NCBI RefSeq assembly: GCF_020329435.1
Contig: NZ_JAGKJK010000019.1
Coordinates: 94,472 to 158,471 of the forward strand
Length of the DNA: 64,000 bases
Origin: Bradyrhizobium hereditatis
GTDB taxonomy: Bacteria > Pseudomonadota > Alphaproteobacteria > Rhizobiales > Xanthobacteraceae
Direction: 5' to 3'
The translations under genes were made by a program, and so were the position numbers. The notes beneath the pieces were generated by a model. It had not been told where the DNA came from and searched no databases. It saw nothing but the letters and a program-made list of their open reading frames with translations. Shown here in pieces: positions 35,588-44,510 of the stretch; position 1 is the first letter of the stretch; each line of letters opens with the position of its first letter.

Positions 35588-36475
35588 ATGCGAGCAGCAA
35601 TTCCCGAACTTCCGCAAGCTAGGCTGCGAGAGCTAACGGACCACTACGCCAGTGCCGTTGCTGAGAAACGGCGACAGTTGTGGCTCGGGTCAGCGCTTCT
35701 GGTCGGCGCGGTGCTTGCCGCCGGCTGGATGGGCGACGTCGACCCCTGGAAGTTTTCGGAAAACTTTTGGCGCTTCCCCGCCTACTTTGCGAATATGGTT
35801 CCGAAGTTTTCCTTTACGTCTGCCTGGGCCGACCTCTCCGAGTGGTTCTGGGGACTGCCGCGCTGGACGCGACTTCTGGGTGATACGCTGCTGATTGCCT
35901 ATGTCGGAACCCTCTCAGGGGCGATCGGCGGCTTCGTTCTCTGCTTTCTTGCATCGGCCAACCTCGTCAGGTCACGGACGATCGTCTTCCTCACACGGCG
36001 TGCGCTCGAATTCTGCCGGACCGTGCCGGAGATCGTCTTTGCATTGATCTTCGTGCTGGCGTTCGGCCTCGGGCCTCTGCCGGGGGTTCTGGCCCTCGCG
36101 ATCCATACCATGGGAGCTCTCGGCAAGCAGTTCGCCGAGGTCGTCGAGAACATCGACAGCAAGCCGATCGAAGGAGTAGCGGCGAGCGGTGGAAGCTGGC
36201 TTCAGATCGTGCGGTTCGGCGCCGTTCCTCAGGTGCTTTCGAATTTCGCCAGCTATGCGCTGCTGCGATTTGAGTACAATGTGCGCGGCGCTGCGGTAAT
36301 GGGTTTTGTCGGCGCCGGCGGCATCGGACAGGATTTGATTGAGGCGGTCCGCAAATTCTACTTCACAGATGTCAGCGCCATCCTGCTGCTGATAGTCGCC
36401 ACAATCATGATCATCGATTTCATCACCGAGCGCGTGCGCCATCATCTTATCGGGCTGCAGGGTGCCGGCACATGA
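35588..36475 (+). CDS. phnE: Phosphonate ABC importer permease PhnE (first)
   Basis: 295 residues with GGAAG upstream of the ATG. About six membrane helices; the C-terminal cytoplasmic EAA-like loop appears as EVVENIDSKPIEGVAASGGSWLQIVRFGAVPQVL, which contacts PhnC. Together with the second PhnE it forms the channel for phosphonates. It overlaps the second phnE by four bases (ATGA), so the two are translated together. The N-terminal 40 residues are a soluble extension common to this family. Confidence 0.93.
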   Translation: MRAAIPELPQARLRELTDHYASAVAEKRRQLWLGSALLVGAVLAAGWMGDVDPWKFSENFWRFPAYFANMVPKFSFTSAWADLSEWFWGLPRWTRLLGDTLLIAYVGTLSGAIGGFVLCFLASANLVRSRTIVFLTRRALEFCRTVPEIVFALIFVLAFGLGPLPGVLALAIHTMGALGKQFAEVVENIDSKPIEGVAASGGSWLQIVRFGAVPQVLSNFASYALLRFEYNVRGAAVMGFVGAGGIGQDLIEAVRKFYFTDVSAILLLIVATIMIIDFITERVRHHLIGLQGAGT

Positions 36476-37326
36476 TTGCGCTCAATTCCGAGAACCGAGC
36501 CGCCATCGCCGCGCGCCATCCGGAAATTTTCCGCCCCAGCTGGCGGCGCCGGTCAATGATCGTGACTGGCCTTGGCGCAGCGGTTGGGGTCTTCGTGTTT
36601 GGGATTGTCCAGCTCGACATTCCGCTTAACCGCCTCTCTGACGGAATATTCATGCTTGGTGGTTTCCTTCGGCTCATGCTGCCGCCTGATCCAGGTTCGT
36701 GGGCGCTGGCGTTGACCTGCTTGCATGCGCTGGGCGAGACGCTGTCGATCGCATTTCTCGGAACGCTGGGCGGTGCACTGCTGGCATTCCCGGCTTCGCT
36801 GCTGGCCGCGCGCAACGTGGTTGCAAACCGGATCATCCATTTCTTGGCGCGCCGCAGCCTCGATACCGTCCGCGGCGTCGACACCCTGATCTGGGCGCTT
36901 ATCTGGGTCGGGGTCGTCGGATTAGGTCCATTTGCAGGCATTCTCGCGCTCGTGTGCAGCGATTTTGGTACCTTCGGAAAGCTTTTTTCCGAGGCCATCG
37001 AAGCTGCTGACAAGAAGCCCGTCGAAGGGATACAGGCGGCGGGCGGCAATCATCTCCATGGTGTGCGGTTCGGATTGTTGCCGCAGGTCATCCCGATCTT
37101 GCTCAGTCAGGTGCTGTATTATTTCGAATCGAATACGCGGTCGGCGACGATTATCGGAATCGTCGGGGCCGGCGGCATCGGCCTTCAGCTTGCCGAACAA
37201 ATCCGGGTGCTGGAGTGGCAGAAAGTATCTTTCCTGATTCTGCTCATCCTTGTCGCGGTATCGGCGATCGACTGGATGTCTAGCAGGCTGCGCTTTGCCA
37301 TCATCGGCCGGCGTGCAATCGCCTGA
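36472..37326 (+). CDS. phnE: Phosphonate ABC importer permease PhnE (second)
   Basis: 284 residues. The helices and the EAA-like loop (EAIEAADKKPVEGIQAAGGNHLHGVRFGLLPQVIPI) follow the same plan as the first permease, to which it is clearly paralogous but diverged. Heterodimeric PhnE pairs are common in rhizobial phosphonate importers. The start codon is inside the first permease stop (ATGA). The stop at 37326 is three bases before the convergent phnF stop. Confidence 0.93.
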   Translation: MIALNSENRAAIAARHPEIFRPSWRRRSMIVTGLGAAVGVFVFGIVQLDIPLNRLSDGIFMLGGFLRLMLPPDPGSWALALTCLHALGETLSIAFLGTLGGALLAFPASLLAARNVVANRIIHFLARRSLDTVRGVDTLIWALIWVGVVGLGPFAGILALVCSDFGTFGKLFSEAIEAADKKPVEGIQAAGGNHLHGVRFGLLPQVIPILLSQVLYYFESNTRSATIIGIVGAGGIGLQLAEQIRVLEWQKVSFLILLILVAVSAIDWMSSRLRFAIIGRRAIA

Positions 37327-37329
37327 CCT

Positions 37330-38058
37330 TCAGCTATTCTCCACCAGGAACTGCACCCGTTCCGCGGAAAAGCGCACGTGCTTGGTGATCAGCGGACGGC
37401 CCTCGGCGTCGACATCGGTGGAGTCGACAATCAGGATCGGGCGGCCGAGCGCGAGGTCGAGCCGCGTGGCATCGGTCGCGTCGACAATGCCGGCGGTGAT
37501 CCGGGTCGAGGCGCGGCGATAGTCGCGGACACCATAATGGGCCAGCAGCTTCGTCATTGAGCGTGCCGCGGCATAGACGCGCCCGGCATCGGGGAAACGT
37601 TCGGCCGACAGCCAGTGCGTGCCAACGCAGATCGGCGAGCGGTCGGCAAAGCGCAGTGCCTCGATGCGGATCAGCGGCGCGCCAGCCTTCAGGCCCAGCT
37701 CACGCGCGAGCTCTCGGCTCGCGGTCTCTTCCGATGCGTCGATCATTTGTCCGCGCGGTTCGCGGCCACCGGCGCCGACAATCTCGGAAAACCGGGTCCG
37801 CGAGCGCAAAGGATAGGCAAGGCGCGGCGCCTCGACATAGGTGCCGCTGCCGCGCTCGGCGCGCACCAGTCCGCGCTCGGCGAGCGCGGCAAGCGCGCGT
37901 CGCACAGTGTGGCGATTGACGCGGTAGGTCTCAGCGATCTCAATCTCGGCCGGCAGCTTTTCGCCGGCGGCGAAGCGACCGTCGGCAATGCCGCGCTCGA
38001 TCCCGTCGGCGACCTGGCGCCACAGCGCCACACCGGAACCACCATCCTGCAAGCTCAT
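37330..38058 (-). CDS. phnF: GntR/HutC-family regulator PhnF
   Basis: 242 residues. The N-terminal winged helix (VALWRQVADGIERGIADGRFAAGEKLPAEIEIAETYRVNRHTVRRALAALAERGLV) binds DNA; the C-terminal UTRA-type effector domain runs from about residue 90 to the end (LLAHYGVRDYRRASTRI...). PhnF represses phosphonate genes until a phosphonate or its product is present. It faces the phnG operon, and the perfect palindrome at 38132-38159 is its likely operator, also covering autoregulation. Confidence 0.9.
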   Translation of the reverse strand: MSLQDGGSGVALWRQVADGIERGIADGRFAAGEKLPAEIEIAETYRVNRHTVRRALAALAERGLVRAERGSGTYVEAPRLAYPLRSRTRFSEIVGAGGREPRGQMIDASEETASRELARELGLKAGAPLIRIEALRFADRSPICVGTHWLSAERFPDAGRVYAAARSMTKLLAHYGVRDYRRASTRITAGIVDATDATRLDLALGRPILIVDSTDVDAEGRPLITKHVRFSAERVQFLVENS

Positions 38059-38100
38059 GTCGCGCCGGGGCCTGAAACAGGCATTGGGAAAATCATCGCG

Positions 38101-38118
38101 GTGTCACGAAACGGTCAT
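38101..38118 (+). promoter_or_regulatory. PHO box in phnF-phnG intergenic region
   Basis: GTGTCAC-GAAA-CGGTCAT has the 7-4-7 spacing and five of seven consensus bases in the first half. It lies 67 bases before phnG, just upstream of the PhnF-type palindrome. Phosphate-starvation activation is expected. Confidence 0.6.
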
Positions 38119-38131
38119 TTGCCTTGGCTAC

Positions 38132-38159
38132 CAAGTTGTCTATTATCATAGACAACTTG
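38132..38159. promoter_or_regulatory. Probable PhnF operator, perfect 12-base inverted repeat
   Basis: CAAGTTGTCTAT, a 4-base spacer (tatc), then ATAGACAACTTG: a perfect inverted repeat. GT-N-TA...AC-type symmetry fits GntR/HutC operators. It lies 25 bases before phnG and downstream of the PHO box, where a bound repressor would block transcription. Confidence 0.75.
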
Positions 38160-38184
38160 AATCAGGCAAGGCCGGGAATTGGTG

Positions 38185-38640
38185 ATGGCGGCGGAAAGAG
38201 CGATGGAGGGGCGGCGCAAGGCGGCGATGGCGGTGCTGGCGCATTCCGATGCCGCCGACATTGCCGAGCGCCTCGGCGCCGTCGATGTTTCCGTGCATCA
38301 AACGCTGCGCGAACCCGAGAACGGACTCGTCATGGTGCGTGGCCGGATCGGCGGCGACGGTGCGCCGTTCAATCTCGGCGAAGCCACGGTGTCGCGTGCC
38401 GCGGTGCGGCTTGCCACCGGGGAGGTGGGCTTCGGCTATACGCTTGGCCGCGATCTCGACAAGGCGCGGATGATCGCGCTGTGTGACGCCATGGTCCAGT
38501 CGCGAGAACTCGCCGAAGCCGTCGAGGCGAAGGTGCTCTCGCCGTTGCGGGCGGAGATGGCGGCGAAGCGCAGCCGACGATCCGCGGAGGCTGCGGCGAC
38601 GCGGGTCGATTTCTACACCATGGTACGCGGCGAGGGATAG
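38185..38640 (+). CDS. phnG: C-P lyase core subunit PhnG
   Basis: 151 residues. PhnG family features are visible: RKAAMAVLAHSDAADIAERL at the start, then LREPENGLVMVRGRIGGDGAPFNLGEATVSRAAVRLATGEVGFGYTLGRD. With PhnH, I and J it forms the C-P lyase core complex that makes and then cleaves ribose-1-methylphosphonate. TTG and GTG codons just upstream are also in frame, but ATG 38185 is preferred. It is the first gene of the long rightward operon under the PHO box and PhnF palindrome. Confidence 0.93.
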   Translation: MAAERAMEGRRKAAMAVLAHSDAADIAERLGAVDVSVHQTLREPENGLVMVRGRIGGDGAPFNLGEATVSRAAVRLATGEVGFGYTLGRDLDKARMIALCDAMVQSRELAEAVEAKVLSPLRAEMAAKRSRRSAEAAATRVDFYTMVRGEG

Positions 38641-38643
38641 GTG

Positions 38644-39249
38644 ATGACGACGGTTGCCGAGCTGCCGGCAGGCTTTGCGGATAAGGTGCTTTCCGCGCAA
38701 TCAACCTTCCGCTCCGTGATGGACGCGATGGCGCGGCCGGGTGGCGTACAGCGCATCAGGGCGCAGGCGGGAACGCCGGCGCCGATGATGCACGGCACCG
38801 CCGCAATTGCGCTGACGCTGTTCGATCACGATACGCCGATCTGGCTCGACGGCGCGATGTCTGCAACGCCGGATGCGGCCAAATGGCTGAAATTCCACAC
38901 CAGCGCGCCTGTTATTGCGGAGCCTTCGGTCTGCAGTTTTGCGGTGATCGGCGACGCGAGAAGCCTGCCGCCGCTCGATCGTTTCGCGCTCGGCAGCAAC
39001 GAATATCCGGACCGTTCCACCACACTGATCCTGCAGGTGGACAGCCTGACCTCGGGGCCTGCCTATGAGCTGACCGGCCCCGGCATTGATGGCGCGTCCG
39101 TGCTTCAGGCGATGATCCCTGCAAACCTGCTCGAGCTGCTTGCGATCAACGCCACGCTGTTTCCGCGCGGCATCGACGTCGTGCTGGTGCATGACGACGC
39201 CATTGTCGCAATCCCCCGAACCACGCGGCTCGCCGCGTACGGAGCTTGA
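38644..39249 (+). CDS. phnH: C-P lyase core subunit PhnH
   Basis: About 201 residues from the ATG at 38644, three bases after the phnG stop. The family pattern is visible: FADKVLSAQSTFRSVMDAMARPGGVQRI at the start, TFEDHDTPI-like LTLFDHDTPIWLD, and GPGIDGASVLQAMIP later. PhnH is a structural partner of PhnG, I and J with a PLP-transferase-like fold but no PLP site. Spacing with phnI is three bases. Confidence 0.93.
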   Translation: MTTVAELPAGFADKVLSAQSTFRSVMDAMARPGGVQRIRAQAGTPAPMMHGTAAIALTLFDHDTPIWLDGAMSATPDAAKWLKFHTSAPVIAEPSVCSFAVIGDARSLPPLDRFALGSNEYPDRSTTLILQVDSLTSGPAYELTGPGIDGASVLQAMIPANLLELLAINATLFPRGIDVVLVHDDAIVAIPRTTRLAAYGA

Positions 39250-39252
39250 CCC

Positions 39253-40356
39253 ATGTATGTAGCCGTCAAGGGCGGGGAACGCGCCATTGAGAACGCCCAT
39301 CGCCTGCTGGCGCATGAGCGGCGCGGCCACCGCGATGTGCCTGAGATATCGCTGTCGCAAATCTCCGAGCAGCTCAGCCTCGGCGTCGATCGCGTTATGA
39401 CTGAGGGCTCGCTCTACGACCGGGAGCTTGCGGCACTCGCCATCAAGCAGGCGCGCGGCGATCTGATCGAGGCGATCTTCCTGGTGCGCGCCTTCCGCGC
39501 CACCTTGCCGCGTTTCGGCACGACCGAGCCGGTCGACACCGGTACGATGCAGGTGCGCCGCCGCATTTCTTCGACCTTCAAGGATATTCCGGGCGGCCAG
39601 GTGCTTGGGCCGACCTTCGATTACACCCATCGCCTGCTCGACCCACATCTCGCGGAGGAGGGCGCACCCGAGGCGCCGGTCACAGCCGAGCCGCTGGCAG
39701 TAATGCCGCGCGTCACCGACATTCTGGGTCGCGATGGCCTGATCGAACCTTCGCCGGAGGGGGATGCCGATACGCCGGTCGGCGATCTCACCCGCGAGCC
39801 GCTGAGCTTTCCGGCTGACCGCGATCTCCGCCTGCAGAATCTCGCGCGCGCCGACGAAGGCTTTCTGCTCGCGCTCGGCTATTCCACCCAACGGGGCTAT
39901 GGGCGCAGTCACCCGTTCGCCGGCGAGATCCGTTTCGGCGAGGTCGAGGTCGAATTCTTTGCCGAGGATGCAGGCTTTGCCGTGCCGCTGGGCTCGATCC
40001 CGATGACCGAATGCCAGATGGTCAACCAGTTCAAGGGATCGGCGACGGAAGCGCCGTGCTTCACCCGCGGCTATGGGCTCGCCTTCGGGCAGAGCGAGCG
40101 CAAGACCATGTCGATGGCGCTGGTCGATCGTTCCTTGCGCGCGCGCGAGTTATCTGAGGAGATCAAGGCGCCTGCCCAGGACGAGGAGTTCGTCATGTCG
40201 CATTCCGACAATGTGCAGGCGACCGGCTTCGTCGAGCATCTCAAGCTGCCGCATTACGTCGACTTTCAATCCGAGCTCGGACTGCTGCGCAAGCTGCGCG
40301 CGGAGTTCTTCGAAGCCTCCGGGAGAGCGGAGCCCTTGCAGGAGGCCGCGGAGTGA
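39253..40356 (+). CDS. phnI: C-P lyase core subunit PhnI (nucleosidase)
   Basis: 367 residues, matching the family length. Opens MYVAVKGGERAIENAHRLLAHERRG; family motifs seen include GSLYDRELAALAIKQARGD, LGYSTQRGYGRSHPFAGEIRFG and SHSDNVQATGFVEHLKLPHYVDFQ. PhnI (with G, H and L) catalyses displacement of adenine by phosphonate on ATP to give ribose-1-phosphonate-5-triphosphate. The start is three bases after phnH and the stop overlaps phnJ by four bases (GTGA/ATGA-type coupling). Confidence 0.95.
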   Translation: MYVAVKGGERAIENAHRLLAHERRGHRDVPEISLSQISEQLSLGVDRVMTEGSLYDRELAALAIKQARGDLIEAIFLVRAFRATLPRFGTTEPVDTGTMQVRRRISSTFKDIPGGQVLGPTFDYTHRLLDPHLAEEGAPEAPVTAEPLAVMPRVTDILGRDGLIEPSPEGDADTPVGDLTREPLSFPADRDLRLQNLARADEGFLLALGYSTQRGYGRSHPFAGEIRFGEVEVEFFAEDAGFAVPLGSIPMTECQMVNQFKGSATEAPCFTRGYGLAFGQSERKTMSMALVDRSLRARELSEEIKAPAQDEEFVMSHSDNVQATGFVEHLKLPHYVDFQSELGLLRKLRAEFFEASGRAEPLQEAAE

Positions 40357-41237
40357 ACGCCACCGCCTACAATTTCGCCTACCTGGATGAGCAGACCAAG
40401 CGGATGATCCGCCGCGCTATCCTGAAGGCGATCGCAATCCCCGGCTACCAGGTGCCGTTTGCCAGCCGCGAGATGCCGATGCCCTATGGCTGGGGCACCG
40501 GAGGCGTGCAGGTGACCGCGGCGATCCTCGGGCCTGACGACGTGCTCAAGGTGATCGACCAGGGATCGGATGACACGACCAATGCGATTTCGATCCGAAA
40601 ATTCTTTGCGAAGACCGCGGGCGTGGCGACGACGACGTCGACGGAACAGGCGAGCGTGATTCAGACGCGGCATCGCATTCCCGAAGCGCCGCTGCGCGCG
40701 GGCCAGGTGCTGGTCTATCAGGTGCCGATCCCTGAACCCCTGCGCTTTCTGGAACCGCGCGAGACCGAGACGCGCCGCATGCATGCGCTCGGCGAATATG
40801 GGCTTATGCACGTGAAGCTTTACGAAGACATCGCGCGCTTCGGCCATATCGCGACCTCCTACGCCTATCCGGTGAAGGTGAACGCGCGCTACGTGATGGA
40901 CCCGTCGCCGACGCCGAAATTCGACAATCCCAAGATGGACGATTGCCCGGCGTTGCAGTTGTTCGGGGCCGGCCGCGAGAAGCGCATCTACGCCATCCCG
41001 CCGCATACCAAGGTGGTGTCGCTCGATTTCGAGGACCATCCGTTCTCGCGCTACCGCTTCGACGCGCCCTGTGCATTGTGCGGCGCTGATGATTCCTATC
41101 TTGACGAGATCGTCACCGACGATAGGGGCAGCCGGATGTTCGTCTGCTCGGACACTGACTATTGCGAGGGCCGGCAGGCAGCCGGTCATCGCGGCACGGA
41201 GAGCGCAGCGCCGCACAAGGAGAGGGTGCATGGCTGA
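40353..41237 (+). CDS. phnJ: C-P lyase radical-SAM catalytic subunit PhnJ
   Basis: 294 residues, ending with a Cys cluster of four residues: CALC, then the third Cys 22 residues after the second and the fourth six later (FVCSDTDYC). This equals the spacing of the [4Fe-4S] and catalytic cysteines in E. coli PhnJ. PhnJ breaks the C-P bond of 5-phospho-ribose-1-methylphosphonate by radical chemistry. GVATTTSTEQASVIQTRHRIPE and the GYGWGTGGVQVT-like start are also family features. It overlaps phnI by four bases and phnK by eight. Confidence 0.95.
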   Translation: MNATAYNFAYLDEQTKRMIRRAILKAIAIPGYQVPFASREMPMPYGWGTGGVQVTAAILGPDDVLKVIDQGSDDTTNAISIRKFFAKTAGVATTTSTEQASVIQTRHRIPEAPLRAGQVLVYQVPIPEPLRFLEPRETETRRMHALGEYGLMHVKLYEDIARFGHIATSYAYPVKVNARYVMDPSPTPKFDNPKMDDCPALQLFGAGREKRIYAIPPHTKVVSLDFEDHPFSRYRFDAPCALCGADDSYLDEIVTDDRGSRMFVCSDTDYCEGRQAAGHRGTESAAPHKERVHG

Positions 41238-42024
41238 GCGTTTGACTGGGAACGACGAGCCGCTCCTTGTTGCCGAAGGCCTGGCCAAGAATTACGGCCG
41301 GCTGACGGCTTGCCGCGATATCTCCTTTGCGCTCTATCCCGGTGAGGTGCTCGCCGTGGTGGGTGAGTCCGGATCCGGCAAATCTACACTGCTGCAGCTG
41401 CTTTCGGCGCAGCTCAGCCCAAGCAGCGGTCGCGTCTCTTATCGCATGCGCGATGGCGTGCTGCGCGATCTCGCGTCCCTCGGCGAAGCCGAACGGCGCT
41501 TCCTGTTCCGCACCGACTGGGGCTTCGTGCATCAGGATCCTGCGCAAGGCCTACGCATGGCGGTCTCCGCCGGCGCCAATGTCGGCGAGCGGCTGATGGC
41601 GGTCGGCTGGAATCACTATGGCCGGATCCGCGAGGCGGCGTCGAACTGGCTTGAGCGTGTGGAAATCGAGGTGTCCCGCATCGACGACGCGCCGCGCACC
41701 TATTCCGGCGGCATGCGCCAGCGGCTGCAGATTGCGCGTAACCTGGTCACTGAGCCGCGCCTCGTCTTCATGGATGAGCCGACCGGGGGGCTCGACGTCT
41801 CGGTACAGGCCCGCCTGCTCGATCTTCTACGCAACCTCGTCAGCGAATTGGGGCTTGCGGCCGTCATCGTCACCCACGACCTCGCGGTGGCTCGCCTGTT
41901 GTCGCACCGCGTGATGGTGATGAAAGGCGGGCAAGTGATCGAGACCGGCCTGACCGACCAGGTGCTTGATGATCCGCGCGAGCCGTACACGCAATTGCTC
42001 GTATCCTCGATCCTGCCGCCATGA
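41230..42024 (+). CDS. phnK: C-P lyase ABC-type ATPase PhnK
   Basis: 264 residues from the ATG at 41230, eight bases inside the phnJ end; a longer open frame upstream overlaps phnJ coding and is not used. Walker A GESGSGKST, signature YSGGMRQRLQIARNL, Walker B LVFMDEPTGGLD and switch His VTHD are complete. PhnK binds the core complex and its ATPase activity is needed for turnover. It overlaps phnL by four bases. Confidence 0.93.
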   Translation: MAERLTGNDEPLLVAEGLAKNYGRLTACRDISFALYPGEVLAVVGESGSGKSTLLQLLSAQLSPSSGRVSYRMRDGVLRDLASLGEAERRFLFRTDWGFVHQDPAQGLRMAVSAGANVGERLMAVGWNHYGRIREAASNWLERVEIEVSRIDDAPRTYSGGMRQRLQIARNLVTEPRLVFMDEPTGGLDVSVQARLLDLLRNLVSELGLAAVIVTHDLAVARLLSHRVMVMKGGQVIETGLTDQVLDDPREPYTQLLVSSILPP

Positions 42025-42731
42025 GTTCTCCGATGACCGCGATGATCGAACTCGATAACGCCCAAAAAACCTTCACCATGCATCTGCAGGGAGGCATCGA
42101 GCTATCCGTGGTGCGCGGCGTGTCGTTTCATGTCGATGCCGGCGAATGCGTCGTGCTGGCTGGCCCGTCCGGTGCAGGAAAGTCGTCGATCCTGAAGATG
42201 ATCTACGGCAATTACCGCTGCGACGCCGGTCGCATTGGCATCCGCCACGAGGGCGCGGTGATCGAGTTGGCAAGAGCCGAACCGCGGCAGGTGCTCGGCG
42301 TGCGCCGCTCCACCATCGGCTATGTCAGCCAGTTCCTGCGCGCGGTGCCGCGGGTGGCGACGATCGACGTGGTTGCTGAACCGCTGATCGCAAAGGGCGT
42401 TGCCCGCGAGGAGGCGCGAGAGCGCGCCGGTCGGCTGCTGCGCCGTCTCAACATCCCGGATCGGCTGTGGCGGCTTCCGCCCTCGACTTTCTCGGGCGGC
42501 GAGCAGCAGCGCGTCAACATCGCCCACGGCTTTGTCTCTGATTATCCAATCCTGCTCCTGGACGAGCCGACGGCTTCCCTCGACGCGGCCAACCGCGCTG
42601 TTGTCGTCGAGCTGATCGAAGAAAAGAAGCGCAACGGCGTCGCCATGGTCGCGATCGTCCACGATGATGAAATCCGAGAGGCGATCGCCGACCGTATCAT
42701 TGACGTGACGGCCTTCGCGGCGGCGGTATGA
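42021..42731 (+). CDS. phnL: C-P lyase ABC-type ATPase PhnL
   Basis: 236 residues. Walker A GPSGAGKSS, signature FSGGEQQRVNIAHG, Walker B ILLLDEPTASLD and the terminal IVHDDEIREAI are intact. PhnL pairs with PhnK on the core complex; the coupled start (ATGA) and family length fit. Downstream phnM begins 12 bases later. A second codon (ATGACCGC) at 42033 could also start. Confidence 0.93.
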   Translation: MSSPMTAMIELDNAQKTFTMHLQGGIELSVVRGVSFHVDAGECVVLAGPSGAGKSSILKMIYGNYRCDAGRIGIRHEGAVIELARAEPRQVLGVRRSTIGYVSQFLRAVPRVATIDVVAEPLIAKGVAREEARERAGRLLRRLNIPDRLWRLPPSTFSGGEQQRVNIAHGFVSDYPILLLDEPTASLDAANRAVVVELIEEKKRNGVAMVAIVHDDEIREAIADRIIDVTAFAAAV

Positions 42732-42743
42732 GGAAAGACTGAT

Positions 42744-43901
42744 ATGACTTCGACGAAGTCCGAAACCATTCTTGGTAACGCGCGTCTCGTTCTCGCCGAC
42801 CGCGTGATCGAGCAGGGCTGGATTGCCTTTGCCAATGGCCGCATCGCCGAATTCGCCGAAGGCAAGGCGCCCGCCGGCAGCGAGGACGCCAATGGCGACC
42901 TTGTCATGCCCGGCCTGATCGAGCTGCACACCGATCATCTCGAGGCGCATTACGTACCGCGGCCAAAGGTATTTTGGGACGCGACGGCAGCGGTCGTTTC
43001 CTATGACGGCCAGCTCGCCACTTGCGGCATCACGACGGTGCTGGATTCTCTGCGCGTCTGGCGCGAGGACGGCGCGGAGGATGTCGACGGCCGTGCCGGC
43101 ATTCTGGCCGCGGCGATCACCTCCGCCCGCGAGGCCGATCTCCTTCGCGCCGATCACTTTCTGCACCTGCGCTGCGAGATTCCGATGCCCGACGTGGTCG
43201 ACGAGGCCAAGGAGCTGATCGACCGGCCCGACGTGCGCCTGATGTCGCTGATGGACCATACGCCCGGCCAGCGCCAGTTCCGCGATGAGGTCAAGTTGCG
43301 CGACTACTATCGCGGCAAGGGCGGCGGCATGACCGACGCCGAGCTCGACGTGCTGTTCGCGCGCCGCTTCGCCTACCAAAAGGCCTATGCCGAATCCAAT
43401 ATGCGTGCGATCGTCGCGCTGGCGCACGAGTACAAGATTCCGCTCGCGAGCCATGACGACACCACAGAGGAAAACGTCGCCGACGCGATACGCGATCGCG
43501 TCGCGGTGGCGGAGTTTCCAACCACCAAGGAAGCCGCGCGCGGCTTGCACGAGGCCGGTATCGACATCCTGATGGGCGCGCCGAATGTGGTGCGGGGCGG
43601 TTCGCATTCCGGCAACATCGCTGCGATTGACCTCGCCCGCGAAGGCCTCCTGGACATCCTGTCGTCGGACTACATTCCCTCGAGCCTGCTGATGGCGGCG
43701 CTGCAATTGCCGCGCGACGTGCCGGCGATCGATCTCGCTTCCGCCGTGCGCACCGTGACCAAGACGCCGGCCGAGGCGGTGGGTCTTTCTGACCGCGGCG
43801 AGATCGCGGTGGGCAGGCGCGCAGATATCATCCGCGTCCACGTTGGGCGTGGCATTCCGGTCGTGCGGAGTGTTTGGCGTGAAGGGAAGCGGGTGGCATG
43901 A
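42744..43901 (+). CDS. phnM: C-P lyase pathway diphosphatase PhnM
   Basis: 385 residues, an amidohydrolase with metal motif VMPGLIELHTDHLEAHYVPRP, second His/Asp region LASHDDTTEENV, GAPNVVRGGSHSGN, and the C-terminal DRGEIAVGRRADIIRV. PhnM removes diphosphate from ribose-1-methylphosphonate-5-triphosphate before C-P cleavage. It has the standard place between phnL and phnN. The gene at 31681-32874 is a second, diverged relative. Confidence 0.94.
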   Translation: MTSTKSETILGNARLVLADRVIEQGWIAFANGRIAEFAEGKAPAGSEDANGDLVMPGLIELHTDHLEAHYVPRPKVFWDATAAVVSYDGQLATCGITTVLDSLRVWREDGAEDVDGRAGILAAAITSAREADLLRADHFLHLRCEIPMPDVVDEAKELIDRPDVRLMSLMDHTPGQRQFRDEVKLRDYYRGKGGGMTDAELDVLFARRFAYQKAYAESNMRAIVALAHEYKIPLASHDDTTEENVADAIRDRVAVAEFPTTKEAARGLHEAGIDILMGAPNVVRGGSHSGNIAAIDLAREGLLDILSSDYIPSSLLMAALQLPRDVPAIDLASAVRTVTKTPAEAVGLSDRGEIAVGRRADIIRVHVGRGIPVVRSVWREGKRVA

Positions 43902-44479
43902 GCGAGGCGCTGACAATACCGGAGACGAACACGGGCGCAATCGGTCCGGGAAAACTCGTGCTGGTAGTCGGGCCGAGCGGCGCCGGCAAGGATACGCTGC
44001 TAGGCCTCGCGCGCACCGCCTGCGCCGATGATCCAAACGTCGTGTTCGCCCGGCGGGTGGTCACACGGGAAGCATCTGACACGGAAGACAACGAGCAGAT
44101 GAATGTTGAAGGCTTTCGCGAAGCGCAAGCGCGCGGCGCCTTCGCGGCTCATTGGGAGGCGCATGGTCACGCCTACGGGCTGCCGCGAAGCATCCAGGAC
44201 GACATCCGCGCCGGCAGAACCGTGATTGCGAATGTCTCGCGCACCGTCATATCGGCGCTGCGCCATGCCTATGTCAATGTCGTGGTGGTCTCGATTACCG
44301 CGCCAGCGGATGTGCTCGCCGCGCGGCTTGCCATGCGCAAGCGCGGCAGTGACGGCAACATCGCGCAGCGGCTTGCGCGCACAGTCGAGGATGCCGAGCC
44401 CGACGCGACCATTGTCAATGTGTCGAGTGCGGAGTACCACGCCCGTCAATTGCTTCGCATCATCAGCGACGACAAGTGA
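43898..44479 (+). CDS. phnN: Ribose 1,5-bisphosphate phosphokinase PhnN
   Basis: 193 residues of guanylate-kinase-like fold with P-loop LVLVVGPSGAGKDTLL near residues 14-29, RRVVTREASDTEDNEQM (the substrate-binding segment) and the C-terminal VSSAEYHARQLL. PhnN phosphorylates ribose 1,5-bisphosphate to PRPP, so the ribose from C-P lyase can be reused. It overlaps phnM by four bases (ATGA). It is the last of the canonical phn genes. Confidence 0.94.
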   Translation: MSEALTIPETNTGAIGPGKLVLVVGPSGAGKDTLLGLARTACADDPNVVFARRVVTREASDTEDNEQMNVEGFREAQARGAFAAHWEAHGHAYGLPRSIQDDIRAGRTVIANVSRTVISALRHAYVNVVVVSITAPADVLAARLAMRKRGSDGNIAQRLARTVEDAEPDATIVNVSSAEYHARQLLRIISDDK

Positions 44480-44510
44480 AGCAGATCCGGCGCATTTCTG
44501 GAGCAAGTGG

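Noticed and set aside
42102..44036. 644-residue antisense frame over phnL, phnM and phnN
   Set aside because: It lies opposite three intact genes, has His/Arg-rich composition and no family motif; a result of high G+C codon use.
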